Source: Oasisia sp. SBJ-2009 (Eukaryota > Annelida > Polychaeta > Sabellida > Siboglinidae). From it: a stretch of DNA of 64,000 bases. The notes below the pieces were generated by a model that had not been told where the DNA came from, made no database searches, and worked only from the letters and a program-made list of their open reading frames with translations. The position numbers were made by a program, and so were the translations under genes. Positions 12,301 through 20,014 of this stretch are shown here, one piece after another. Numbering within the stretch: position 1 is the first letter of the stretch; each line of letters starts with the position of its first letter. The stretch is taken from the NCBI GenBank assembly GCA_964017155.1, contig OZ024862.1, positions 27,362,933 through 27,426,932 of the forward strand, written 5' to 3'.

Positions 12301-15300
12301 CACAATCAAGGCTGTGGAAGCATGCAAACTTATGTTCAGTAGAAACAGGCATGACAAATGGTCAAGGAACAATTACAACACGTATGAATGGCTCGCAAAT
12401 GTCTTTAAATTTTCCACAATACAACCATCATTTGTGACAACGTATCTCCTTTCAAATAATTCTGTTAACACACATGGCAACAAATCATGTCAAAGTAAAG
12501 CTCAAATTATGAGTTGTGAACATGTAGGAAAGCTTGCAATTCATGTGTGACGTTCACCAGGTCTGACTCATCAGTCATACTGCAGTCACCTGATAATCAC
12601 GTGACTCACTCACCTGGTAATCCCAAATCTTGGCCACTCTGTCGTCGGCTCCAGAAATCAGGTAGGGTTTGTCACCCCCACAATAGTAGTCTACACAGTT
12701 CACCCCTTTCTCGTGGCCCTCTAGAGTGAAATTTGGTGTGCTTGACCCCAATTGCCAAACCTGGAGTAACAAAGAAACTGGGTTAGTATTTGTCATCAAA
12801 TAAACAATGTTTTTTTTAATTAGTACATAGTAATACATACTATAAGAAGTGCTAAGGTACAAATGCAGAAACATAATTTATTCTAGCAAATGTGTTTCCA
12901 GTGTATGAACTATTCATATAACTGTAAGGTGATGGAAGTAACTGAATTACCATATAATTTTAACTATATCCATGTTAAGTTAATTACTTTATGGATTACC
13001 ATAATTTACCCTTAAAATTATACAGAACTGGAGCCAAAGTAACAAAACAGTAGACGTTCTCTCAACGTGAGAGTTGGACTCACCTTGACGGTGCGATCGA
13101 GTGAGCCGCTGGCGAAAGTGTTGTTATCTTTTGGGTTGATCACTATCTGCATCACGTAGTGGGTGTGACCCTCAAACACCTGCGTACAGGTCCACTTCTT
13201 CTCCCAGTCCCACAGCTTGATCAACATGTCATCTGTCACAGCAACACAACAGCTTGATCAACATGTCATCTGTCACAGCAACACAACAGCTTGATCAACA
13301 TGTCATCTGTCACAGCAACACAACAGCTTGATCAACATGTCATATGTCACAGCAATACAACAGCTTGATCAACATGTCATCTGTCACAGCAACACAACAG
13401 CTTGATCAACATGTCATCTGTCACAGCAACACAACAGCTTGATCAACATGTCATCTGTCACAGCAACACAACAGCTTGATCAACATGTAATATGTCACAG
13501 CAATACAACAGCTTGATCAACATGTCATCTGTCACAGCAACACAACAGCTTGATCAACATGTCATCTGTCACAGCAACACAACAGCTTGATCAACATGGC
13601 ATCTGTCACAGCAATAAACCAGCTTGATCAACATGTCATCTGTCACAGCAATACAACAGCTTGATCAACATGTCATCTGTCACAGCAATACAACAGCTTG
13701 ATCAACATGTCATCTGTCACAGCAATACAACAGCTTGATCAACATGTCATCTGTCACAGCAACACAACAGCTTGATCAACATGTCATCTGTCACAGCAAC
13801 ACAACAGCTTGATCAACATGTCATCTGTCACAGCAATACAACAGCTTGATCAACATGTCATCTGTCACAGCAATATACCAGCTTGATCAACATGTCATCT
13901 GTCACAGCAATACAACAGCTTGATCAACATGTCATCTGTCACAGCAATGTACCAGCTTGATCAACATGTCATCTGTCACAGCAATACAACAGCTTGATCA
14001 ACATGTCATATGTCACAACAATAGAACAGCTTGATCAACATGTAATCTGTCACAGCAACACAACAGCTTGATCAACATGTCATCTGTCACAGCAATACAA
14101 CAGCTTGATCAACATGTAATCTGTCACAGCAACACAACAGCTTGATCAACATGCCATCTGTCACAGCAATAGAACAGCTTGATCAACATGTCATCTGTCA
14201 CAGCAATACAATGGCTTGATCAACATCATGTCATACGTATCATGTGTTCTCATGAAAATTAAAATTTTAGAATAACTGAGCAATACAAAAGGTTGTACAA
14301 ATTGTTTGCTTTTTATTTAGAGGTAGCTATAGACTACAGTGTGTGTGTGTGTGGAGTTACTGTTGCTGGTGCTCCACTGCCATGACATCACTGCTAGCTC
14401 TGGGCCTAGTACAAGACAGGGACGACAGTCAACTCACCACTGCTGCTGAGAATGTATGGCTGGGTGGGATGAATGGCGATGGAGCGCAAATAGTCTGAAT
14501 GTGCCTCAAACTGGTTCACTCGCTCAAGTGTGTTGTAGTTGTAGACGCGGAGGTGCATGTCATCCTGGTCACCACATCATTTTTGTAATGACAAACATTT
14601 CCCAAATTATACATTCCAGACTTTTTTATTTTACAATAGGATCCTATTTCACTGTGAATTCATATAAATGGCAAATCATGGTAAAGTAATTTATTGTGTT
14701 TGTCACGCTAATATAAAATCAAACAACAGGTTCGTGGTGAACATGCAGTAACAACTTTTGATCTTTGATGCAAGGCAGAATCCACAAAGAGTCAAAACCT
14801 ATACAAATTAATATGAGGTAAATTTGTTAGTCAAATGTAATACAGATTTTTTTCAGCCGCCAAAATACATACTCCCTTTTAACATAATTAATTCTGCATA
14901 CATTGTAATATCATACGGCTGTCAATATTATTACAAAAGTCAAACATAATAATCTATTTAGAACTTGATATGTACATGTGTGTATCATAAATTGATATGT
15001 ACATGTGTGTATCATAAATTGTAACAAGTGCTACATCAATAAATAGCAACAAAACAAATTCATGAGTACATTGTATACACTTACTGAGCCAGTTATTATC
15101 CAGTTCTTACGAGCAACAAATTTTGCTGCTCTCACCGGCAAGTCACATACTTCAAACGACTTGATGAGTTGCTGCAATCAGACAGAATATAATTAACCAA
15201 CAGCTATACACAAACATAACACTTATAAATAAATAAAGTATGACAGAAAATGTAGCTATTAATGTTAGCATTTGACTATGCATCTTTTTGATAATGCTGA

Positions 15301-16509
15301 ACATACCAGCTATATAATACAAATTTGTGTCATTATGACCATGTACCAATGGTCTATTAACCTTTGTCCCAGTATACAAGGTCCAATTTTAATTTAATCA
15401 CGACCATCCAGATTTTTTTGTTAAGGTTATAGTGAAAAAATTATTTTATTATTATTGTTTTAATATGGTAATTCTGGCAACCTACATTTTGTAACAAATT
15501 ACTACTTAAATAAGTACACCTTATGAATTACTACTTTATTTGTGTCACTTCAACCATCATCAACAGTTTGTAATCCCCTCTGGCTGCATGGGCAGCTAAC
15601 ATTGTCCACTCATATTACATCATAATTTGTCCCACCTGTGCGTCGTGGTTCCAGATGTGGACATTGCCATTGTAGAGACTGGCCAGCATCCATGGCTCAG
15701 ATGGATGGAGATCAACACATTTGACACGGTCAGAACGTGCCGACAGCTTCCGCTTGATATCTAATCTGAGCGGCTGAAAATTAAATATTTATAATGTGAA
15801 TAAAGAAATCTGCATAATATTATGGTATAAACAAATATTTTCGTTCACAGTGTTGCATGTCCACACAACTTCAAGAATTGTGGCAAGACACTCTGATTTT
15901 AGCCCCTGAAGAATGAAGCATTTCGTTTAATGATAATACTTTCTATATTTGTAGGACCGTTATTTGTAATATTCAACAATTTTCTGGCAGCAAAAATTAT
16001 TGAAATACAACAATACATTACTAAACATAAACCACGACAAAAAACAGTCTATAGAATTATGCGTTCTTGATCTCATTGCTATCTAGCGGACAGAACTAGA
16101 TTTAACAAATGAAATGGCAGTGACACTGTCACTGTCAAAACTTTTCATTTGAGAAAAGAGGACGCAAAACAATCTCTTATCTCAAAATGCATATTAACAT
16201 CTTATACATTATGTCGTTGAAAATCAGCATTCACGTTCTACAGCTAGGTTTTATTATATTTAACAAATAGTATATTCCATATTTTTGTTAACCGGTAAAA
16301 GTGCAGAGTGACAACGTCAACGGAGTTCATCACATTCACACGGAACTTGGTCATCTTTGGTTCTGTAAATCATTATAAATTCGCCTTTTGCATAACTTAT
16401 AGATGAATATTTAATTCCAAGGCATGTTATCTAATATACATAGCACGCATGGCCAAAGCAGGCAAATGAACAATTACTATAAATGTATGAAACCTTTAAA
16501 ACTCACCAT
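219..16509 (-). CDS. COPB2: COPB2 gene, beta'-COP subunit of the COPI coat (18 exons, 3' end outside window)
   Basis: Beta'-COP is a subunit of coatomer, the cytosolic coat of COPI vesicles that returns cargo from Golgi to ER and acts within the Golgi; its N-terminal propellers bind dilysine (KKxx-type) tails. Joined exons give 828 codons in one frame; the human protein is 906 residues, so about 80 C-terminal residues and the stop are left of the window. Seen: N-terminal WD40 propellers (W-D/W-N motifs such as IKLWDW, AKIWDY, VRVWHA), then the second propeller ([31 protein letters not shown]) and the alpha-solenoid ([54 protein letters not shown]). Each exon is bounded by AG/GT and exon lengths fit the phases exactly (46 codons in exon 2 as in human). 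Exon 1 encodes only the initiator Met. The gene is divergent to TMEM107. Identity rests on long recognisable stretches of the vertebrate protein; the gene model is not supported by transcripts here. Confidence 0.97.
400..740. repeat. Intronic minisatellite at the COPB2 exon 18 acceptor
   Basis: Units of about 25 bp (core CACCACACTCACAGTCACTC, TACAG), some truncated or extended. On the minus strand each full unit ends CTGTAG followed by AGTG, the same as the true acceptor and exon 18 start at 399-405. Abuts the exon directly. Confidence 0.9.
741..860. repeat. Three tandem copies of the COPB2 exon 17 end plus donor
   Basis: 38-bp period. On the minus strand the donor GTATGT occurs at 846-841 (true exon end), 808-803 and 770-765, each preceded by a CAG or CCAG exon-like end. 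The outer copies are intronic decoys. Confidence 0.88.
847..939 (-). CDS. COPB2: COPB2 exon 17
   Basis: 93 bp. Completes Lys, then [20 protein letters not shown] to LPSQVS plus AG; donor GTATGT. The exon end and donor are copied twice more downstream at 38-bp spacing. Confidence 0.95.
1453..1667 (-). CDS. COPB2: COPB2 exon 16
   Basis: 215 bp, [20 protein letters not shown] to [13 protein letters not shown] plus AA of a Lys codon; alpha-solenoid region; acceptor CTGCAG, donor GTAAGT. Confidence 0.96.
1690..2715. repeat. Intronic 40-bp minisatellite next to the COPB2 exon 16 acceptor
   Basis: About 25 copies of a 40-bp unit (GACTCCACGACTGACACAGT, then CAGCACAGACAGGTAGAGCT), decaying at the far end. 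On the minus strand units carry CTGTCTGTGCTG, shared with the pyrimidine tract before exon 16, and GTGTCAG followed by TCGTGGAG, resembling the acceptor and exon start CTGCAG TCGGAG. Confidence 0.92.
3114..3224 (-). CDS. COPB2: COPB2 exon 15
   Basis: 111 bp, 37 codons, [20 protein letters not shown] to [11 protein letters not shown]; acceptor CTGCAG, donor GTAAGC. Contains the [12 protein letters not shown] segment typical of beta'-COP. Confidence 0.95.
3389..4062. repeat. Intronic 33-37-bp minisatellite (COPB2 intron 14)
   Basis: About 19 copies of GGTGTTAGGGGACAGTCTGA plus CAGTCTCTCCTCCTA with length variants in the G run and CTCCT segment. Lies about 165 bp from exon 15, so unlike the others it does not touch a splice site. 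Confidence 0.92.
4100..4530. mobile_element. Possible non-autonomous DNA transposon remnant
   Basis: AT-rich segment with repeated TTCAAGACTTT/TTCAAGGCTTT words at both sides (4160-4225 and 4450-4505) and an outer end reading CAGGGTCCGTACGGGGCC on the minus strand. Ends of this style occur in animal DNA-transposon derivatives. No clean terminal repeat or target duplication could be matched, so this is tentative. Confidence 0.3.
4260..4308. repeat. 49-bp perfect palindrome
   Basis: 24-bp arms (TTAACATTTTTACTTGACTA, AGAT at 4260-4283, and its exact reverse complement at 4285-4308) with one spacer base. Confidence 0.97.
4606..4813 (-). CDS. COPB2: COPB2 exon 14
   Basis: 208 bp. Completes Arg, then [20 protein letters not shown] to [15 protein letters not shown]. 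First 12 bases plus the acceptor are repeated about 12 times in the adjoining intron (4814-5150). Confidence 0.96.
4814..5150. repeat. Intronic 27-bp minisatellite at the COPB2 exon 14 acceptor
   Basis: About 12 copies. On the minus strand the unit is AGTCATGTACCT (first 12 bases of exon 14) plus ACCTGTTTGTTACAG (acceptor). Because 27 is a multiple of three, the array is open on the minus strand with the 9-residue repeat VMYLPVCYR, but the copy touching the exon has one extra A (28 bp). Confidence 0.95.
5452..5582 (-). CDS. COPB2: COPB2 exon 13
   Basis: 131 bp, [20 protein letters not shown] to [13 protein letters not shown] plus CG of an Arg codon. The first 31 bases plus the acceptor TTGTAG form the 49-bp unit of the array at 5583-5985. 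Confidence 0.96.
5583..5985. repeat. Intronic 49-bp minisatellite at the COPB2 exon 13 acceptor
   Basis: About 8 nearly identical copies. On the minus strand each unit is the first 31 bases of exon 13 (starting GTGGTGGGTGAGATTGAGG) plus GTGACAATGATGTTGTAG, which contains the acceptor. Confidence 0.96.
6561..6993. repeat. Direct duplication of about 210 bp inside the piggyBac element
   Basis: Copies at 6561-6773 and 6788-6993 share long stretches (TTGCATGAATAGAAAGCAAC, ATGTCAGTCCGAAAATATTA) with small indels. Confidence 0.9.
7118..7200 (-). pseudogene. piggyBac transposase C-terminal Cys-rich domain remnant
   Basis: The minus strand reads [20 protein letters not shown] then HINQS, which matches the pattern Y-x-C-x2-C-x3-L-x3-C-x4-H of the C-terminal Cys-rich (PHD-like) domain that binds the transposon ends. 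It is in another frame from the N-terminal remnant only about 60 bp away, as expected after a large internal deletion. Confidence 0.65.
7258..7485 (-). pseudogene. piggyBac transposase N-terminal remnant
   Basis: Open frame from ATG at 7485: acidic serine-rich start [20 protein letters not shown], then [20 protein letters not shown], ending at a stop at 7258. Such acidic N-termini are usual in piggyBac transposases. The DDD catalytic domain is absent, so the protein cannot be active. Confidence 0.7.
7678..7730. repeat. Subterminal hairpin of the piggyBac element
   Basis: ATACGCACCGATGCGTA (7678-7694) and its exact reverse complement (7714-7730), separated by 19 bases, about 15 bp inside the right terminal repeat. 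Possible transposase-binding site. Confidence 0.9.
7800..7943 (-). CDS. COPB2: COPB2 exon 12
   Basis: 144 bp, 48 codons, [20 protein letters not shown] to [14 protein letters not shown]; acceptor CCACAG, donor GTGAGT. Confidence 0.95.
8112..8450 (+). mobile_element. tRNA-derived SINE
   Basis: tRNA-like head with Pol III A box TGGCTCAGGGGGTAGAG (8124-8140) and B box GGTTCGAATCC (8168-8178), a central body (TGGGCAAG, CAGTTCACTCAGCTGTA, AGTACCTGGCTATAGA) and the tail ACTGCGCTATATAAGAAC. The body resembles domains shared by animal SINE superfamilies; the exact superfamily is inferred only. It lies in COPB2 intron 11, opposite to the gene. A diverged relative is at 34165-34420. Confidence 0.85.
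8625..8731 (-). CDS. COPB2: COPB2 exon 11
   Basis: 107 bp. Completes an Ala codon, then [20 protein letters not shown] to RRIEITPKC; acceptor TTGCAG, donor GTAAGT. Confidence 0.94.
9361..9560 (-). CDS. COPB2: COPB2 exon 10
   Basis: 200 bp. Completes Arg and encodes [20 protein letters not shown] to [15 protein letters not shown]. Its first 18 bases with the acceptor TTTCAG are repeated about 26 times in the adjoining intron (9561-10590). Confidence 0.96.
9561..10590. repeat. Intronic 40-bp minisatellite at the COPB2 exon 10 acceptor
   Basis: About 26 copies, very homogeneous (A/T and A/C variants at two positions). On the minus strand each unit holds GTTTGTGGTGGTGTGTGG (first 18 bases of exon 10) and TTATGAGACTGTTGTGTTTC, AG (acceptor). 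The last copy is truncated. Confidence 0.97.
10762..10961 (-). CDS. COPB2: COPB2 exon 9
   Basis: 200 bp, [20 protein letters not shown] to [16 protein letters not shown] plus AG of an Arg codon; donor GTAGGT. Confidence 0.95.
11549..11691 (-). CDS. COPB2: COPB2 exon 8
   Basis: 143 bp, [20 protein letters not shown] to [14 protein letters not shown]; acceptor CTGCAG, donor GTCAGT. Confidence 0.95.
12188..12287 (-). CDS. COPB2: COPB2 exon 7
   Basis: 100 bp, [20 protein letters not shown] to IILTGSED plus one base of Gly; acceptor TTTCAG, donor GTGAGC. Confidence 0.95.
12614..12760 (-). CDS. COPB2: COPB2 exon 6
   Basis: 147 bp, 49 codons, [20 protein letters not shown] to [14 protein letters not shown]; acceptor CTCCAG, donor GTGAGT. 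Confidence 0.96.
13084..13232 (-). CDS. COPB2: COPB2 exon 5
   Basis: 149 bp. Encodes [20 protein letters not shown] to [14 protein letters not shown]. Its first 20 bases and its acceptor are copied in every unit of the adjoining upstream intronic array (13233-14232). The exon used is the copy that continues into unique coding sequence. Confidence 0.96.
13233..14232. repeat. Intronic 37-bp minisatellite at the COPB2 exon 5 acceptor
   Basis: About 27 copies. On the minus strand the unit is ATGACATGTTGATCAAGCTG (first 20 bases of exon 5) plus the 17-base acceptor TTGTGTTGCTGTGACAG. Variants change ACA to ATA and TCAT to TAAT. Confidence 0.97.
14438..14564 (-). CDS. COPB2: COPB2 exon 4
   Basis: 127 bp. 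Encodes [20 protein letters not shown] to [11 protein letters not shown] plus the first base of the next Asp codon; donor GTGAGT. The following intron is largely a tandem array. Confidence 0.94.
14959..15020. repeat. Short tandem duplication in COPB2 intron 3
   Basis: Two copies of a roughly 31-bp unit (TTGATATGTACATGTGTGTA plus TCATAAA). Confidence 0.8.
15085..15171 (-). CDS. COPB2: COPB2 exon 3
   Basis: 87 bp, 29 codons, [20 protein letters not shown] to NWIITGS; acceptor TTGCAG, donor GTAAGT. Confidence 0.94.
15636..15773 (-). CDS. COPB2: COPB2 exon 2
   Basis: 138 bp, 46 codons, phase 0 at both ends. Encodes [20 protein letters not shown] and the first WD40 blade ending [13 protein letters not shown]. 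Confidence 0.95.
16507..16509 (-). CDS. COPB2: COPB2 coding exon 1 (start codon only)
   Basis: ATG directly followed by the donor GTGAGT. The next exon starts with CCG CTC AGA TTA GAT (PLRLD), which gives the conserved [11 protein letters not shown] start of beta'-COP. Confidence 0.9.
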
Positions 16510-16910
16510 GATTTTGTTTTCGTGTTCCACCGGATGGCGTGTTACGTGGCCTCAACATTGCGCATGCGCATATGAAATGCAAGAAAATCCGGCGGAAATT
16601 AGACTCACATTTTCACAACAAAAATGTTTGCATAACTACCGCGATATATTGAGTGGTTATTGAGTAATGTTAAACGTTTACGGTTTATGGAAGATGTGCA
16701 TTGTTATTAGAATGTCAGCGTCACCAATATTATTGCAGGAAAACTATTATTTTATGAACATTTGCTTAGAAAATGTGTCAAGTTTCAACACGCACCGACT
16801 CGGTGGCTTTGAATTGGCGCCAGCAACAGCGTGAAGTTGTGACTGCGTGATTACATTGAATACGCAAATGAACAGCAGTTAATCTATTTTAATAAGTTGC
16901 GAAAGCAAAT
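16510..16910. promoter_or_regulatory. Divergent promoter region between COPB2 and TMEM107
   Basis: The two start codons are 401 bp apart and point away from each other, so this segment must hold both promoters and 5' UTRs. It contains an NRF1-type palindrome TGCGCATGCGCA at 16559-16570 and ETS-like GGAA/GGAT cores nearby (ACCGGATGG at 16529, GGCGGAAAT at 16590). No TATA box is evident at a useful place. Transcription starts cannot be placed from sequence alone. Confidence 0.7.
16559..16570. promoter_or_regulatory. NRF1-type binding site
   Basis: TGCGCATGCGCA is a perfect palindrome matching the NRF1 consensus YGCGCAYGCGCR, 50 bp upstream of the COPB2 start codon. Common in TATA-less, bidirectional housekeeping promoters. 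Binding is inferred. Confidence 0.65.
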
Positions 16911-16994
16911 ATGGGTGTAAACGGTCTGGTACCAGCCAGATTTCTGACACTAGTGTCGCATCTTATCATCACGATAGTCATTTTTATGAACCTG
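16911..16994 (+). CDS. TMEM107: TMEM107 exon 1
   Basis: 28 codons, first cytosolic stretch and transmembrane segment ([17 protein letters not shown]), donor GTAAGT in phase 0. ATG chosen because the conserved GLVP-RFLTL block follows at once. Confidence 0.92.
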
Positions 16995-19809
16995 GTAAGT
17001 TGATAATTTTCGTGCGAAACTACTTATTAAACATACCTGGTCTATCATCTATGTAATGTATGAGTATCACATTATGATTCACAGTCCTTATTATGTAGTC
17101 CCTTGCTACAGAAACTTCTTAATCTGCACAAATTATTACACTTGTTTACAGTTATTCCTACATTTCAGTTTTTATTGTTTTTCTTCTAAATTCACTTTCA
17201 CTCTTAAGGCAAGCACTGCGCACTGCACAACTACCGTTAGCCCCAGAAGAGGCTGTGTGGAGTTCACATACCAAAGTTATCTTTTATTGTGTGCCATTGT
17301 TCTTACAATTACACTACTATTGTATGCATAATATATAAATGATAGATGGGGTGTAATGTGTACAGGAAAACAATTTAAGATACAAACTCCCACAAAATCA
17401 GAAACAATATTCTCATTGTGCACAAAGTGCACACGTGTTATACCTTATAAATGTTATGTTCCAGATTTTATAATCGGTAAACCATTTAAATAAACCAATA
17501 CCCATATTGTAATGTTTTGGAGTAAGCACCTGTACATCATTACATCTCTGATTATTTGTTTGAGGTACCAGTTTGCACAAGGCGTGATGTGTCCCCAGGA
17601 CATTTTGCCAGTAACATATACAGATACAGATACAAGGCTATGCCATAAACTTATGCAATTTGTTGGCTATTCAAAGTTTCTTGTTTCAAAACATATCCAC
17701 ATGAAACGAATGAAAAAAAGAAATACAGTTTTTTTGTTTTGAAACAGATTGGGACAAATTCGTGCAAAGTCAACAAATTCATCCACATATTTGCACTAAA
17801 ACATTCACAAATAGAAGAAAAACATGAATATTTTTTCACACCAAGGAGACACTTGTGTGGATGATGCATGAACATAGAAGTTAGAACACATATTCAAACA
17901 TTGCAGTTGTTAATATTTAATATTAATTGTCTATGCAATTTTGACATGAAACAAAAATAGCAGTGGAAGTGACTCATGTTGGTCTTGAAGCATTAATTTT
18001 AAAGGATATCTTGATATGTGTCTCTTGAATTCAGTTTCTTCTGATAGACAAACCACAAGTCAGGGTAAAAAAAATCCTTGACATTTCAGTAGATGTGCAC
18101 TGGTTGTACAAGGTAAGTAATTATATAATTTTACAATTGTGAGAATGCCAGTTAAAAGCTAATTTAATCATCAAATATGTAAATAAATGTTCAGATTAAG
18201 CTAAAACTGTTCCATATCATAGTTTTTACATTCTGTGTTTGCTTGAGATGCACAAACTTGATATTTAAGACCTGGCCATATGAAGACCATGCTTGGTATA
18301 TATGTTGTATCAAAGGTATTATGTATAGTCACATACTAATTTGTTTGCAGGATGAAAATGTCACAGCCTGTTTGCCTCTAGACCACACATCTGCGGATTA
18401 CGATTTCAACACCAACCTGTATGGCTTATGAAATATTTTGGTAGTAGAAAAAACTGTAGCAAACGTTAATATTATTCATGCAAGTATGCTGGTTAAAAAT
18501 GGTTTGAAATCTTAATAAAAGTGTGCAAGGTAGCCAAGATCAAATGTAATTCAGAACTTTGTTACATTTCTACAAAATAGGCAATACTTGCCTACCATGC
18601 TTACCCTGTAGATATATTTTTTAAACAAATTAATATGTGTCTTGTGTGGATGTTATTTCAATGTTCTCAACCCCAGGAATGGCAATGGTGTAAGTTGTTA
18701 CATGTTTAGTGTGAGTTCAATTGGATTGTGACTTGTCACTGCTATGTATTTAGGTGTCAGCGACTGTATGAATAGTTCATAGGATTTGAATGTTCTTATT
18801 AACTGAAACCACAAGCATGGTAAATTGAGGGTCACGTGTAGTTGATTGTTTTAAATCTTTCATACTAGCTATGGCAAATTGTTTCGTGAGATACCCACAT
18901 ATATGTTTTTGAAGGCTTTGCTACTGGTACTTGTGTACATGTCTTTGATATTACACATACCATGCATTTAGTTTGAACTTGAGCTCAATTAATTTGTCTA
19001 CCGAGTACTATTACTACAATTAAATCCAATAAATCTACATAGATAGGAATGAAACTATGGACATGTTAATAGAGATTGTATCCGTCTGTGAACAGCTGTG
19101 ATAAACATGCATCTGGTTGCAGGCTCATGGTAGGCCTTATACTGACACTGGTCTTCCTCGGCATCGAGTTCGTCTGCTTCCTCAGTGGGATCTCCATGTT
19201 CATGCCCATCCAGGGCCTCATCTGTATCCTTTCACTGATTGGCCCCCCAAATGTGCAGCGTTTGCTTCTTTAATGTTGAAACAGGAAAGGCTGAAGACTT
19301 ATTCACGGGCATACCTTCATTGACTACCTCGTGCACTAAACAACTATATTGAATATGCTATTATTTAACTGTATTAAGCCACTTTTTGTATTCGTATTGT
19401 GCAATCAGAGTGCAATGCAGTCCACGTACTGACTCTTTTCCAGAAGCGAAATTGTGGAAGTGCTCTGTAATAAGTCTGTACTTTGCCAGCACATTTGACA
19501 TGGACTTCAGGGGGTAGTAATTATTTAACGTTTTAGTGCAGATGACTGCCTTTTTTGCTCAAGCATCACTGTGTTCATTGGCTCGTAACAATATGCTGTG
19601 CTAAAGTCACTGGCTGCCCCCACCCTCATCAACAATTATATCAGCTGTTGTAATGCTTCTGTAGACCAGGCACGGGACAGTAAACTTGAAAAGTCAACTA
19701 CATTTCTCAATCAAATTAATCATTTGTTTATCAAGTTAACTACACCCACCGCCCTGTTTTCAACTAAATCGCAAACTTACTTTGATAGAGTTAATTTCAA
19801 TTGTATATG

Positions 19810-19868
<59 letters not shown>

Positions 19869-19968
19869 GTATATATATATATACATAATATATATATATA
19901 TACATACATAATATATACATATATAATGTATATATAATATATATTAATGTATGCATGTGTACGTAATA

Positions 19969-20014
<46 letters not shown>

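Noticed and set aside
18351..18431. Reading through TMEM107 exon 2 to the stop at 18429
   Set aside because: A donor GTATGG at 18419 gives the frame and length that fit exon 3 and the vertebrate protein.
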